From: Candidatus Scatomonas merdigallinarum
GTDB taxonomy: Bacteria; Bacillota; Clostridia; Lachnospirales; Lachnospiraceae
Length of the DNA stretch: 64,000 bases
NCBI GenBank assembly: GCA_018716305.1
Contig: DVKB01000023.1
Coordinates: 1-64,000 of the forward strand
Direction: 5' to 3'
Both the position numbers and the translations under genes were made by a program. Under the pieces are notes generated by a model. That model ran no database searches and was not told the origin of the DNA. It saw nothing but the letters and a program-made list of their open reading frames with translations. Positions 54,872 to 64,000 of this stretch are shown piece after piece (position 1 is the first letter of the stretch; each line of letters begins with the position of its first letter).

Positions 54872-55552
54872 TTGACAGAGAGAGAGAATACAAATATGGA
54901 GACAGATCTGGAACAGGAAAAAGACCAGAAAGCAAAATCCGGGGAAACTGCCGGGGAAGAGACAGCGAAAGCGGAAGCCGCGGGAGCGGAGGAAGCGGAG
55001 CGGAAGGCGGAGGGTCAGGAAGCCGCTGATTCCGCCACCCAGGAGAAAGAGCCGGAAAATGCCGGTGATGCCGGAAATACAAAAGAGAAAAAATTTTTCG
55101 GCAAGAAAAAAGAAAAAAAAGATAAAAAGGATGAAAAGATCGAGGAGCTGACGGATAAACTTACCAGGCAGATGGCGGAGTTTGATAATTACCGGAAGCG
55201 TACCGAGCGGGAGAAGAGCAGCATGTATCTGGTGGGAGCCAGGGATGTGGTGGAAAAAATTCTCCCGGTAGTGGATAATTTTGAGCGGGGACTGGCTGCG
55301 GCCGGGGACCCGGAAGATCCCTTTGTGGACGGCATGAACAAGATTTACAAACAGCTGACCGCAGTCCTGACGGATCTGGGGGTTACCGCTATAGAGGCGG
55401 TAGGAAAGGAGTTTGATCCCAACTTCCACAATGCGGTGATGCATGTGGACGATGAGTCCGTAGGCGAGAATATCATTGTGGAGGAGTTCCAGAAGGGATA
55501 TATGTATAAAGATTCAGTGGTCCGCCACAGTATGGTAAAGGTAGCCAACTGA
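54872..55552 (+). CDS. grpE: nucleotide exchange factor GrpE
   Basis: About 226 residues. Disordered, highly charged N-terminus rich in E, K and A (1-85), coiled-coil stalk (KIEELTDKLTRQMAEFDNYRKRT), then a beta-rich head with VGKEFDPNFHNAVMH and GYMYKDSVVRHSMVKVA. It releases ADP from DnaK. The start is uncertain; TTG 54872 has AAAGGTGGAG upstream, while GTG 54860 overlaps that site. Confidence 0.95.
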   Translation: MTERENTNMETDLEQEKDQKAKSGETAGEETAKAEAAGAEEAERKAEGQEAADSATQEKEPENAGDAGNTKEKKFFGKKKEKKDKKDEKIEELTDKLTRQMAEFDNYRKRTEREKSSMYLVGARDVVEKILPVVDNFERGLAAAGDPEDPFVDGMNKIYKQLTAVLTDLGVTAIEAVGKEFDPNFHNAVMHVDDESVGENIIVEEFQKGYMYKDSVVRHSMVKVAN

Positions 55553-55582
55553 TTCCTGAGACAATTACAATATTCAGTATAG

Positions 55583-57496
<1,914 letters not shown>

Positions 57497-57529
57497 AGTT
57501 GATGAAGATCCTCTCGGGGATAAAAGAAA

Positions 57530-57583
57530 GCAGCAGGTTGCTGAAGGCGGCGGGAGCGCCGCTGCCCTCAGCAGCCTTGTTGC
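57530..57583 (+). other. large hairpin between dnaK and dnaJ
   Basis: GCAGCAGGTTGCTGA pairs with TCAGCAGCC-TTGTTGC with wobbles and one bulge, enclosing GGCGGC/GCCGC. It has no T tract. It may slow RNA decay or reduce read-through into dnaJ, keeping DnaK in excess (inference). Confidence 0.65.
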
Positions 57584-57603
57584 GGTGTTGAGGTGGAAAT
57601 TTT

Positions 57604-58779
57604 ATGGCTGAAAAAAGAGATTATTATGAAGTCCTGGGAGTCGACCGGGGAGCGGATGACGCAACCCTGAAGAAGGCCTACCGTAAACTGGCCAAGAAAT
57701 ATCATCCGGATATGAATCCGGGAGACAAAGAAGCGGAGGCAAAATTTAAGGAGGCCACCGAGGCGTATTCTGTCCTCAGTGATCCGGATAAGCGCCGTCA
57801 GTACGATCAGTTCGGCCATGCGGCCTTTGAGGGCGGCGGAGCCGGAGCCGGCGGTTTCGGCGGCTTCGATTTCGGCGGAGACATGGGGGACATCTTCGGA
57901 GATATCTTCGGCGATCTGTTTGGAGGCGGAAGAGGAAGGAGAGGAAACAGCGGTCCCCAGAGAGGAGCGAATCTGCGGGCGGTGATCCACATTTCTTTTG
58001 AGGAGGCAGTGTTCGGCTGTGAGAAAGAGCTGGAGCTGATGCTGAAGGATACCTGCAAAGAATGCGGCGGCACCGGCGCCAAACCGGGCACCGCTCCGGA
58101 GACCTGTTCCAAGTGCCATGGTTCCGGCCAGGTGACATACACCCAGCAGTCTCTGTTCGGAATGGTGAGGAATGTACAGACTTGTCCGGACTGCGGCGGT
58201 ACCGGAAAAATTATTAAGGAAAAATGTACGGTCTGCCATGGGACAGGATATACGTCCAGCAAAAAGCGGATTCAGGTAACGGTGCCGGCGGGCATTGACG
58301 ACGGCCAGAGCATCCGCATCCGGGAGAAGGGCGAGCCGGGCAGAAACGGCGGCGGAAGAGGAGACCTTCTGGTGGAGGTGCAGGTGGCCGGAAGTCCCAT
58401 TTTTGAGCGGGATGGCATGAATATTTTTTCCACGGTTCCTATTACCTACGCCCAGGCTGCCCTGGGAGGCGATATCCGCATCCGCACCGTGGACGGCGAT
58501 GTGGTTTACAATGTGAAACCGGGAACCCAGACCAGTACCCGGATCCGTCTGAAGGAGAAGGGAGTTCCCTCTCTGCGGAACCGCAGCGTCAGAGGAGACC
58601 ACTATGTCACTCTGGTGGTGCAGGTGCCTACCAAACTTAATGAGGAGGCCAAGGAGGCCCTGAGAAGGTTTGACGCGGCCTGCGGCAACAGCACCTATCA
58701 GGAACCGGAGGAAAAGACCGGTAAAAAGAAAAAGGGAAAAGGCTTTATGGAAAAAATGAGGGAAGTCTTTGAGGAATAG
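57604..58779 (+). CDS. dnaJ: molecular chaperone DnaJ
   Basis: 391 residues. J domain ([22 protein letters not shown] with the HPD motif in KYHPDMN), a G/F-rich linker, then four CxxCxGxG zinc repeats ([32 protein letters not shown]), and a C-terminal substrate-binding region. The last heat-shock gene. A good terminator follows. Confidence 0.98.
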   Translation: MAEKRDYYEVLGVDRGADDATLKKAYRKLAKKYHPDMNPGDKEAEAKFKEATEAYSVLSDPDKRRQYDQFGHAAFEGGGAGAGGFGGFDFGGDMGDIFGDIFGDLFGGGRGRRGNSGPQRGANLRAVIHISFEEAVFGCEKELELMLKDTCKECGGTGAKPGTAPETCSKCHGSGQVTYTQQSLFGMVRNVQTCPDCGGTGKIIKEKCTVCHGTGYTSSKKRIQVTVPAGIDDGQSIRIREKGEPGRNGGGRGDLLVEVQVAGSPIFERDGMNIFSTVPITYAQAALGGDIRIRTVDGDVVYNVKPGTQTSTRIRLKEKGVPSLRNRSVRGDHYVTLVVQVPTKLNEEAKEALRRFDAACGNSTYQEPEEKTGKKKKGKGFMEKMREVFEE

Positions 58780-58788
58780 CAGCACAGG

Positions 58789-58814
58789 GAGAGCATGGAA
58801 ACGTGCTCTCTTTT
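58789..58814 (+). terminator. terminator of heat-shock operon
   Basis: GAGAGCA (58789-58795) pairs with TGCTCTC (58804-58810) and is followed by TTTT. Confidence 0.82.
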
Positions 58815-58941
58815 CGCTTTTATGAAAAATACAGGCTTTCCCATGGAAAAAGCGGAAGAAATGAGGCGATTTTCCCTCTGTACAGGGGGAGAAAATTCGT
58901 GTATGATAAAACAATGATAAGAATGGGGAGCAAGGGCAGTC

Positions 58942-59016
58942 ATGAGCACCGCGGTGGTTTACCAGCAGATGCTGGTTATTTTTTTGCTGATTTTGTCCGG
59001 ATACGGTCGGCCCTTA
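58942..59016 (+). pseudogene. 5' remnant of an AEC-type transporter gene
   Basis: The frame from ATG 58942 gives MSTAVVYQQMLVIFLLILSGY, which looks like the first membrane helix of an auxin-efflux-carrier (AEC) family transporter. It then runs into unrelated sequence (GRPLSECRRKK) and stops inside prmA. GGGGAGC and a TATGAT-like -10 (58899-58904) lie upstream. I take it as the surviving start of a gene mostly deleted, and mark it uncertain because only about 21 residues fit. Confidence 0.42.
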
Positions 59017-59038
59017 TCTGAATGCAGGAGGAAAAAGT

Positions 59039-59989
59039 ATGAAGTGGAATAAGTATACCATTAAAACCGTCAGCGGCGCCGAGGATATGATCAGCGCCAC
59101 CCTGGCGGAGCTGGGGATCCAGGGCGTGGAGATTGAGGACCGCCAGCCTTTGACGGAGGAAGAAAAGCAGCAGATGTTTGTGGATATTCTGCCTGAACTG
59201 CCGGCAGACGACGGGACCGCCCGGGTCAGCTTTTATCTGGAACCGGAGGAGGATAATCCCGGGATTCTCGCCAGGGTCCGGGAAGAACTGGAGAACCTTC
59301 GGAATTTTACGGATATCGGCGAGGGAACAATCCTTTCCTCAGAAACGGAAGATGCGGACTGGATCAACAACTGGAAACAGTATTTTAAACAGTTCTATGT
59401 GGACGATATTCTGATCATCCCCTCCTGGGAAGAGGTAAAGGAGGAAGACCGGGATAAGATGATTCTGCACATTGACCCGGGTACGGCCTTTGGAACGGGA
59501 ATGCATGAGACCACCCAGCTGTGTATCCGCCAGCTGAAAAAATATGTAAAGCCGGGGGATGAGATTCTGGATGTGGGAACCGGCAGCGGAATCCTTTCTA
59601 TTATAGCGCTGAAGCTGGGAGCCGGCCATGCGCTGGGAACTGACCTGGATCCCTGCGCGGTGCCCGCGGTGGAGGACAACAAAAAGGCCAACGGAATACC
59701 GGAAGAGGCCTTCTCCATGGTCATTGGAAATATTATCGACGACAGCCGGGTGCAGGAAACTGCCGGCAGGGAAAAGTATGATCTGGTGACGGCCAATATC
59801 CTGGCGGGTGTGCTGGTGCCTCTCACGCCGGTGGTCCGGGAGCATCTGAAGCCGGGCGGTATCTATATCACCTCCGGCATTCTGGAAGAAAAGGAAGAAG
59901 AAGTAAAAAGAGCTGTGGAAGAGGCAGGAATGTCTGTGGTGGAGATTACCCGCCAGGGCGAGTGGGTTTCCATTACCGCCAGGAAATAA
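59039..59989 (+). CDS. prmA: ribosomal protein L11 methyltransferase
   Basis: 316 residues. Methylates L11 with S-adenosylmethionine. The N-terminal domain is followed by the Rossmann fold with ILDVGTGSGILSI and LGTDLDPCAV, and the NILAGVL catalytic segment. GCAGGAGG precedes ATG by 8 bases. It precedes rsmE with 14 bases between; both modify the ribosome. Confidence 0.95.
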   Translation: MKWNKYTIKTVSGAEDMISATLAELGIQGVEIEDRQPLTEEEKQQMFVDILPELPADDGTARVSFYLEPEEDNPGILARVREELENLRNFTDIGEGTILSSETEDADWINNWKQYFKQFYVDDILIIPSWEEVKEEDRDKMILHIDPGTAFGTGMHETTQLCIRQLKKYVKPGDEILDVGTGSGILSIIALKLGAGHALGTDLDPCAVPAVEDNKKANGIPEEAFSMVIGNIIDDSRVQETAGREKYDLVTANILAGVLVPLTPVVREHLKPGGIYITSGILEEKEEEVKRAVEEAGMSVVEITRQGEWVSITARK

Positions 59990-60003
59990 GAAAGGATCCG
60001 AGT

Positions 60004-60744
60004 ATGCATCGCTTTTTTGTAAAACCGGAACAGCTGGGAGATGGCCGGGTAAGAATTCAGGGAGAAGACGTACATCACATCCGGCAGGTTCTGCGGATGC
60101 GTCCGGGAGAAGAGATCCTGGTCAGCTGCGGGGACGACTGGGAATATACCTGCCGCGTTCTTTCTCTGGAGGAGAGGGAAGTGCTGGCGGAGATTCTGGA
60201 TGCCCAGAAACCGGGAAAAGAACTGCCCTCCCGGCTGTATCTGTTTCAGTGCCTGCCAAAAGGGGATAAAATGGAATGGATTATCCAGAAAGCGGTGGAA
60301 CTGGGAGCGTACCGGGTAGTTCCCGTAGCTTCCCGCCGCTGTATCGTGAGGCTGGAAGGGAAAAAGGCGGAAGCCCGGAGAATCCGCTGGAACGCCGTGG
60401 CTGCCAGTGCCGCCAAGCAGTCCAAACGGATGATTCTTCCGGAAGTATCCGGGATACTGACCTTTCAGGAGGCACTGAAAGCGGCAGGGCAGCTGGACGT
60501 CCGTCTGATTCCCTATGAGAGAGCGGAGAAAATGGCGGAGACCAGAAAGCTGCTGAGCGAAATTCATCCGGGCCAGTCGGTGGGAATTCTCATCGGACCG
60601 GAGGGAGGCTTTGAAGAAGAAGAAGTAAACATGGCGGAACAGGCAGGATTTTGTCCCATAACTCTGGGAAAAAGAATTCTGCGGACAGAGACGGCAGGTC
60701 TGGCCGCGCTGTCTGTTTTAATGTATCTGCTGGAACAGGATTAG
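60004..60744 (+). CDS. rsmE: 16S rRNA (uracil(1498)-N(3))-methyltransferase
   Basis: 246 residues. SPOUT-class methyltransferase with the C-terminal deep knot IGILIGPEGGFEEEEV and LGKRILRTETAGLAAL. The N-terminal PUA-like domain starts MHRFFVKPEQL and has EDVHHIRQVLRMRPGEEI. ATG 60004 is chosen over an upstream in-frame ATG in prmA. The pair prmA-rsmE is common in Firmicutes, often just after dnaJ as here. Confidence 0.95.
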   Translation: MHRFFVKPEQLGDGRVRIQGEDVHHIRQVLRMRPGEEILVSCGDDWEYTCRVLSLEEREVLAEILDAQKPGKELPSRLYLFQCLPKGDKMEWIIQKAVELGAYRVVPVASRRCIVRLEGKKAEARRIRWNAVAASAAKQSKRMILPEVSGILTFQEALKAAGQLDVRLIPYERAEKMAETRKLLSEIHPGQSVGILIGPEGGFEEEEVNMAEQAGFCPITLGKRILRTETAGLAALSVLMYLLEQD

Positions 60745-60753
60745 GAGAGACAG

Positions 60754-61908
60754 ATGGAAGTGTATTTAGATCATTCGGCTACCACCCGCTGCTGCAGAGA
60801 AGCCGCGGATCTGATGGTCCGGATTATGACGGAAGATTACGGGAATCCTTCCTCCATGCACCGAAAGGGGATGGAGGCGGAAAATTACCTCCGGGAGGCG
60901 GCATCTGAGCTGGCCGGGATTCTGAAGGTGCAGGAAAAGGAAATTTATTTTACCTCCGGAGGAACGGAATCCAATAACTGGGCCCTGGTGGGAACCGCCA
61001 TGGCCAACCGGCGCCGGGGAAACCGGATTCTGGTCTCCGCGGTGGAACATGCGGCGGTATCCGCCCCCGCGAGGTGGCTGGCGGATCAGGGCTTTGACGT
61101 AGTTGTTCTGCCGGTGGACCGTTTTGGAGTGGTAAAGATGGAGGCCCTGGAGGAGGCTCTGACTCCGGAGACGATTCTTGTATCTGTGATGCATGTCAAC
61201 AATGAAATCGGTTCGGTGGAGCCGGTGGAGGAAATCGGGAATCTGATCCGGAAAAAGGCGCCGGAGGCGTATTTCCATGTAGACGCCATTCAGGCTTTCG
61301 GAAAATACAGAATATATCCCCGGAGGATGCGCATCGACATGCTGTCTGCCAGCGGCCACAAGATTCATGGCCCCAAGGGGATCGGTCTGTTTTATGTGAA
61401 CGAAAAAGTAAAGATTCATCCCCTGATCCTGGGAGGAGGACAGCAGAACGGCATGCGCTCCGGCACGGACAATGTGCCGGGGGCGGCGGGGATGGCTCTG
61501 GCCGCTAAAATGGCCTATGAACATCTGGAAGAAAAGACGGCCCGCATGCGGGCTATGAGGGACCGGCTGGCAGACGGCCTCTCCCGGATAGAGCAGGTAG
61601 TATTTCACGGAATGCCTTCCGGCCAGGGCGCGCCCCATATTCTGAACGCTTCCTTTCTGGGGATCCGCAGCGAGGTTCTGCTGCACGCCCTGGAGGACAA
61701 AGGCATCTATGTTTCGGCGGGAAGCGCCTGCTCCAGCCATAAACGCGCGGGAAGCGCTGTTCTGACAGCCATCGGGTGCAGCCGGGAGGAGATGGAGTCG
61801 GCGGTCCGCTTCAGCCTGGGAGAAGAAACCAGGGAAGAGGAGATCGATTATACGCTGGATGTACTGAAGGCACTGGTGCCGGTGCTGCGCCGCTATATCA
61901 GACACTGA
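60754..61908 (+). CDS. cysteine desulfurase
   Basis: 384 residues, PLP enzyme that takes sulfur from cysteine as a persulfide. His99 (VEHAAV), the PLP lysine Lys203 in SASGHKIHGPKG, and the catalytic Cys326 in SAGSACSSHK are all present. Adjacent thiI indicates the job is thiolation of tRNA, like the NifZ-ThiI pair of B. subtilis, rather than general Fe-S assembly (inference). The start lies 9 bases after rsmE. Confidence 0.94.
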   Translation: MEVYLDHSATTRCCREAADLMVRIMTEDYGNPSSMHRKGMEAENYLREAASELAGILKVQEKEIYFTSGGTESNNWALVGTAMANRRRGNRILVSAVEHAAVSAPARWLADQGFDVVVLPVDRFGVVKMEALEEALTPETILVSVMHVNNEIGSVEPVEEIGNLIRKKAPEAYFHVDAIQAFGKYRIYPRRMRIDMLSASGHKIHGPKGIGLFYVNEKVKIHPLILGGGQQNGMRSGTDNVPGAAGMALAAKMAYEHLEEKTARMRAMRDRLADGLSRIEQVVFHGMPSGQGAPHILNASFLGIRSEVLLHALEDKGIYVSAGSACSSHKRAGSAVLTAIGCSREEMESAVRFSLGEETREEEIDYTLDVLKALVPVLRRYIRH

Positions 61909-61937
61909 AGGCCTGAATCACAGAGAGGAGAAAAAGG

Positions 61938-63116
61938 ATGTTTCACGCGTTTCTTATTAAATACGCGGAGATCGGGATCAAAGGGAAGAACCGTTACCTG
62001 TTTGAGGACGCCCTGGTGGATCATATCCGCCGCGCCCTGAAATCCGCGGAAGGAAGTTTTCAGGTTTCAAAAGAACAGGGGAGGATCTATGTATTTCCCC
62101 AGGGAGAATATGATTACGAGGAAACCGTAGAGATCCTGCAGAGAGTCTTCGGCATCGCGGCCATCTGTCCGGTGGTCATGGCGGAGGACCGGGGGTATGA
62201 GCAGCTGGCCGCGGATGTGGTACAGTATATCAGGGAAGTGTATCCGGACTGCAGGGAAACCTTTAAAGTCTGCGCCCGCAGGGCAAGAAAATCTTATCCC
62301 ATGAATTCCATGGAACTGAACCGGGAGCTGGGAGGAGCGATTCTGGAGGCCTGCCCGGACATGAAGGTGGATGTGCATCATCCGGACATCTGGCTGACGG
62401 TGGAGGTGCGGCAGAAAATCTACATCTACTCCCGGGAGATCCCGGGACCGGGAGGCATGCCGGTGGGAACCAACGGAAGCGCCATGCTGCTTTTATCCGG
62501 CGGCATTGATTCCCCGGTGGCCGGCTATATGATCGCCAAAAGAGGGGTCAAAATCGATGCGGTCTATTTTCACGCGCCCCCCTATACCAGCGACCGGGCA
62601 AAGCAGAAGGTGGTGGATCTGGCCCGGCTGGTGGCCAGATACAGCGGCCCCATCCGTCTCCATGTGGTGAATTTTACGGACATTCAGCTGGCCATCTATG
62701 AAAAATGTCCCCACGATGAGCTGACCATTATCATGCGGCGGTATATGATGAAGATCGCGGAAAAAATGGCGGAACAGGACGGATCCCTGGGTCTGATCAC
62801 CGGGGAGAGCATCGGACAGGTGGCCAGCCAGACCATTCACAGCCTGGCCTGTACCAATGAGGTCTGCACCATGCCGGTATTCCGGCCGCTCATCGGATTC
62901 GACAAGCAGGAGATTGTGGACATTGCGCTGAAGATCGGAACTTACGAGACTTCCGTGCTGCCCTATGAGGACTGCTGTACCATCTTTGTGGCCAAGCATC
63001 CGGTGACTAAGCCCAATCTGAATGTGATCCGCCATTCGGAAGAAAAGCTGGCGGATTGTATCGACGGACTTCTGGAGGAGGCCATCCGGACCGCGGAAGT
63101 CATAGTGGCAGAATAG
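61938..63116 (+). CDS. thiI: tRNA 4-thiouridine synthase ThiI
   Basis: 392 residues. N-terminal ferredoxin-like and THUMP domains (to about 165) and a C-terminal PP-loop adenylating domain with LLLSGGIDSPVAG (SGGIDS at 187-192). The E. coli enzyme's extra rhodanese domain is absent, as usual in Firmicutes; the neighbouring desulfurase would supply sulfur directly. It makes s4U8 in tRNA. GAGAGGAG precedes ATG. Confidence 0.95.
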   Translation: MFHAFLIKYAEIGIKGKNRYLFEDALVDHIRRALKSAEGSFQVSKEQGRIYVFPQGEYDYEETVEILQRVFGIAAICPVVMAEDRGYEQLAADVVQYIREVYPDCRETFKVCARRARKSYPMNSMELNRELGGAILEACPDMKVDVHHPDIWLTVEVRQKIYIYSREIPGPGGMPVGTNGSAMLLLSGGIDSPVAGYMIAKRGVKIDAVYFHAPPYTSDRAKQKVVDLARLVARYSGPIRLHVVNFTDIQLAIYEKCPHDELTIIMRRYMMKIAEKMAEQDGSLGLITGESIGQVASQTIHSLACTNEVCTMPVFRPLIGFDKQEIVDIALKIGTYETSVLPYEDCCTIFVAKHPVTKPNLNVIRHSEEKLADCIDGLLEEAIRTAEVIVAE

Positions 63117-63123
63117 ACGGATA

Positions 63124-63157
63124 GAAAAAGGGCATCTCATATTTCTATGAGATGCCC
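63124..63157. terminator. bidirectional terminator, thiI / HPr-like
   Basis: GGGCATCTCAT (63130-63140) pairs perfectly with ATGAGATGCCC (63147-63157). The AAAAAG before it gives a T tract for minus-strand transcripts, so it ends the HPr-like gene strongly and thiI less strongly. Confidence 0.88.
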
Positions 63158-63173
63158 GGTTATAGGTCCGCTG

Positions 63174-63407
63174 TTATACCAGATAGGGCTGAAGAACTTT
63201 CATGACCGCTTCCAGAGCTTCACCCTCTGAATGGATATTCAGCTCAATGGGTTTGGACAGATCCAGACTGAAGATGCCCATGATAGATTTTGCGTCGATG
63301 ACATAACGGCCGGATACCAGATCAAAATCAAAGTCAAACTTGGAAATGTCGTTTACAAAAGACTTCACCTTATCAATAGAGTTGAGTGAAATTTTAACTG
63401 TTTTCAT
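63174..63407 (-). CDS. HPr-like phosphocarrier domain protein without active-site His
   Basis: 77 residues, HPr fold: the regulatory-serine region KSIMGIFSLDLSKPIEL (Ser41 at the HPr Ser46 place) and the tail SEGEALEAVMKVLQPYL are clear. Where PTS HPr has G-L-H-A-R-P around His15, this protein has SIDKVKS, so it cannot carry phosphate from enzyme I. Family members of this type in Firmicutes (HPr/Crh-like) act as regulators; Crh also lacks His15 but keeps Ser46. This sequence is not close enough to Crh to name it. Its own promoter lies upstream; monocistronic. Confidence 0.85.
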   Translation of the reverse strand: MKTVKISLNSIDKVKSFVNDISKFDFDFDLVSGRYVIDAKSIMGIFSLDLSKPIELNIHSEGEALEAVMKVLQPYLV

Positions 63408-63454
63408 AAACCAAATCCTCCCTGTAATGGTTTTGTTTACCTTCTACAAGGTTA

Positions 63455-63483
63455 ATCTTACCGTCTGACGCTGGAAAAGTCAA
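63455..63483 (-). promoter_or_regulatory. promoter of HPr-like gene
   Basis: On the minus strand TTGACT (63478-63483), 17-bp spacer, TAAGAT (63455-63460), 48 bp before the start codon. Confidence 0.72.
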
Positions 63484-63560
63484 GGTGAAAAGAGCAGAAT
63501 AAACGGCGGAAATCCACAATTTTTCATGATATTTCACTAAAGGACACGGAGGTTATAAAC

Positions 63561-64000
63561 GTGGGGAAAAAGGTAGCGCTTCATAATCTGGGCTGCAAGG
63601 TAAACGCCTATGAACTGGAAGCGGTAGAACAGCTTCTGGAGGCAAGAGGATACGAGATCGTACCCTTTGAGCCGGGAGCGGATATTTATATTATCAATAC
63701 CTGTACGGTCACCAACATCGCGGACCGGAAATCCCGTCAGATGCTGCACCGGGCTAAAAAAATGAACCCCCAGGCCCTGGTGGCCGCGGTGGGCTGCTAC
63801 GCCCAGGCCAGGGGCGGAGAACTGGAGCGGGATCCGGCCATTGATCTGGTCATTGGGAATAACCGGAAGAAAGAGATTCCGGATCTGCTGGAAGCCTGCC
63901 TGAGAGAACGGCGGAAACACAGGGAAGTGCCGGATATAGGCCGGGAGAGAGACTATGAGCCTCTGCGGATTGCCGGAACCAAGGAACATACCCGGGCATT
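63561..64000 (+). CDS. mtaB: tRNA t6A methylthiotransferase MtaB (5' part)
   Basis: The first 146 codons run off the window. Starts with GTG 63561 (MGKKVALHNLGCKVNAYE), with GGAGG 9 bases upstream. The N-terminal methylthiotransferase domain has the cluster cysteines in NLGCKVN and NTCTVTNIADRKSRQ and the third in AVGCYAQ. The radical-SAM CxxxCxxC lies outside the window. MtaB converts t6A37 to ms2t6A37 in tRNA. It may be the start of a further operon. Confidence 0.9.
   Translation, partial: MGKKVALHNLGCKVNAYELEAVEQLLEARGYEIVPFEPGADIYIINTCTVTNIADRKSRQMLHRAKKMNPQALVAAVGCYAQARGGELERDPAIDLVIGNNRKKEIPDLLEACLRERRKHREVPDIGRERDYEPLRIAGTKEHTRA

Overview
The window looks like a chromosomal segment of a Lachnospiraceae-type Clostridia (Firmicutes; order-of-family inference from gene content, not from a search). 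Supporting signs are sigma-A type promoters with 17-bp spacers, strong AGGAGG ribosome sites, frequent GTG/TTG starts, a class III glutamine synthetase, GdpP, HrcA/CIRCE, the zinc-ribbon S14, a map-KOW-infA order, and several DUF families (DUF3783, DUF4867, DUF951, DUF1858) common in that group. All four tRNAs lack an encoded CCA end.

Layout. 1-0.5 kb: three tRNAs (Asn, Glu, Cys) ending in a strong terminator, possibly the tail of an rRNA operon. 0.7-7.6 kb: glycerol kinase, a decayed IS1182-type transposase fragment, DUF3783 and DegV on the minus strand, then a sugar cassette (DUF4867, fucose/arabinose isomerase-like, xylulokinase-like). 7.6-15.6 kb: initiator tRNA, class B sortase, sirtuin, DUF951, ssb, gdpP-rplI-dnaB, a MerR-like regulator, and a ferredoxin and a DUF1858 protein. 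15.7-17.8 kb: GNAT acetyltransferase, a non-coding repeat-rich patch, and a membrane protein that resembles a SipW-type signal peptidase without its serine.

17.9-31.1 kb: the S10/spc ribosomal operon from rpsJ to infA, including secY, adk, map and a KOW protein. Unusual non-coding inserts lie between rplW and rplB (45-bp tandem repeats) and between rpsZ and rpsH (191 nt). After infA there is a terminator and an ~8 kb block of accessory metabolism: PucR-type regulator, two GPH-type transporters flanking a uroporphyrinogen-decarboxylase-like (methyltransferase family) protein, an APC permease, and a frameshifted secreted/anchored protein. The ribosomal operon then resumes from its own promoter: rpmJ, rpsM, rpsK, rpsD, rpoA, rplQ, with a candidate three-way-junction RNA between rpmJ and rpsM.

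42.6-53.6 kb: SDR oxidoreductase, lipid kinase, glutamine synthetase III, a divergent WecG/TagA-like glycosyltransferase, a PucR/CdaR-like regulator next to ftsEX, a CtpA-type protease and uvrB. 53.6-64 kb: a perfect CIRCE operator and the hrcA-grpE-dnaK-dnaJ heat-shock operon, the remnant of an AEC-type transporter gene, prmA-rsmE, a cysteine desulfurase paired with thiI, an HPr-like protein lacking the active-site histidine, and the first part of mtaB, which runs off the end.

The best candidates for something undescribed are the PucR/GPH/URO-D/APC module inside the split ribosomal operon, the SipW-like pseudoenzyme, and three structured non-coding inserts inside the ribosomal operon.
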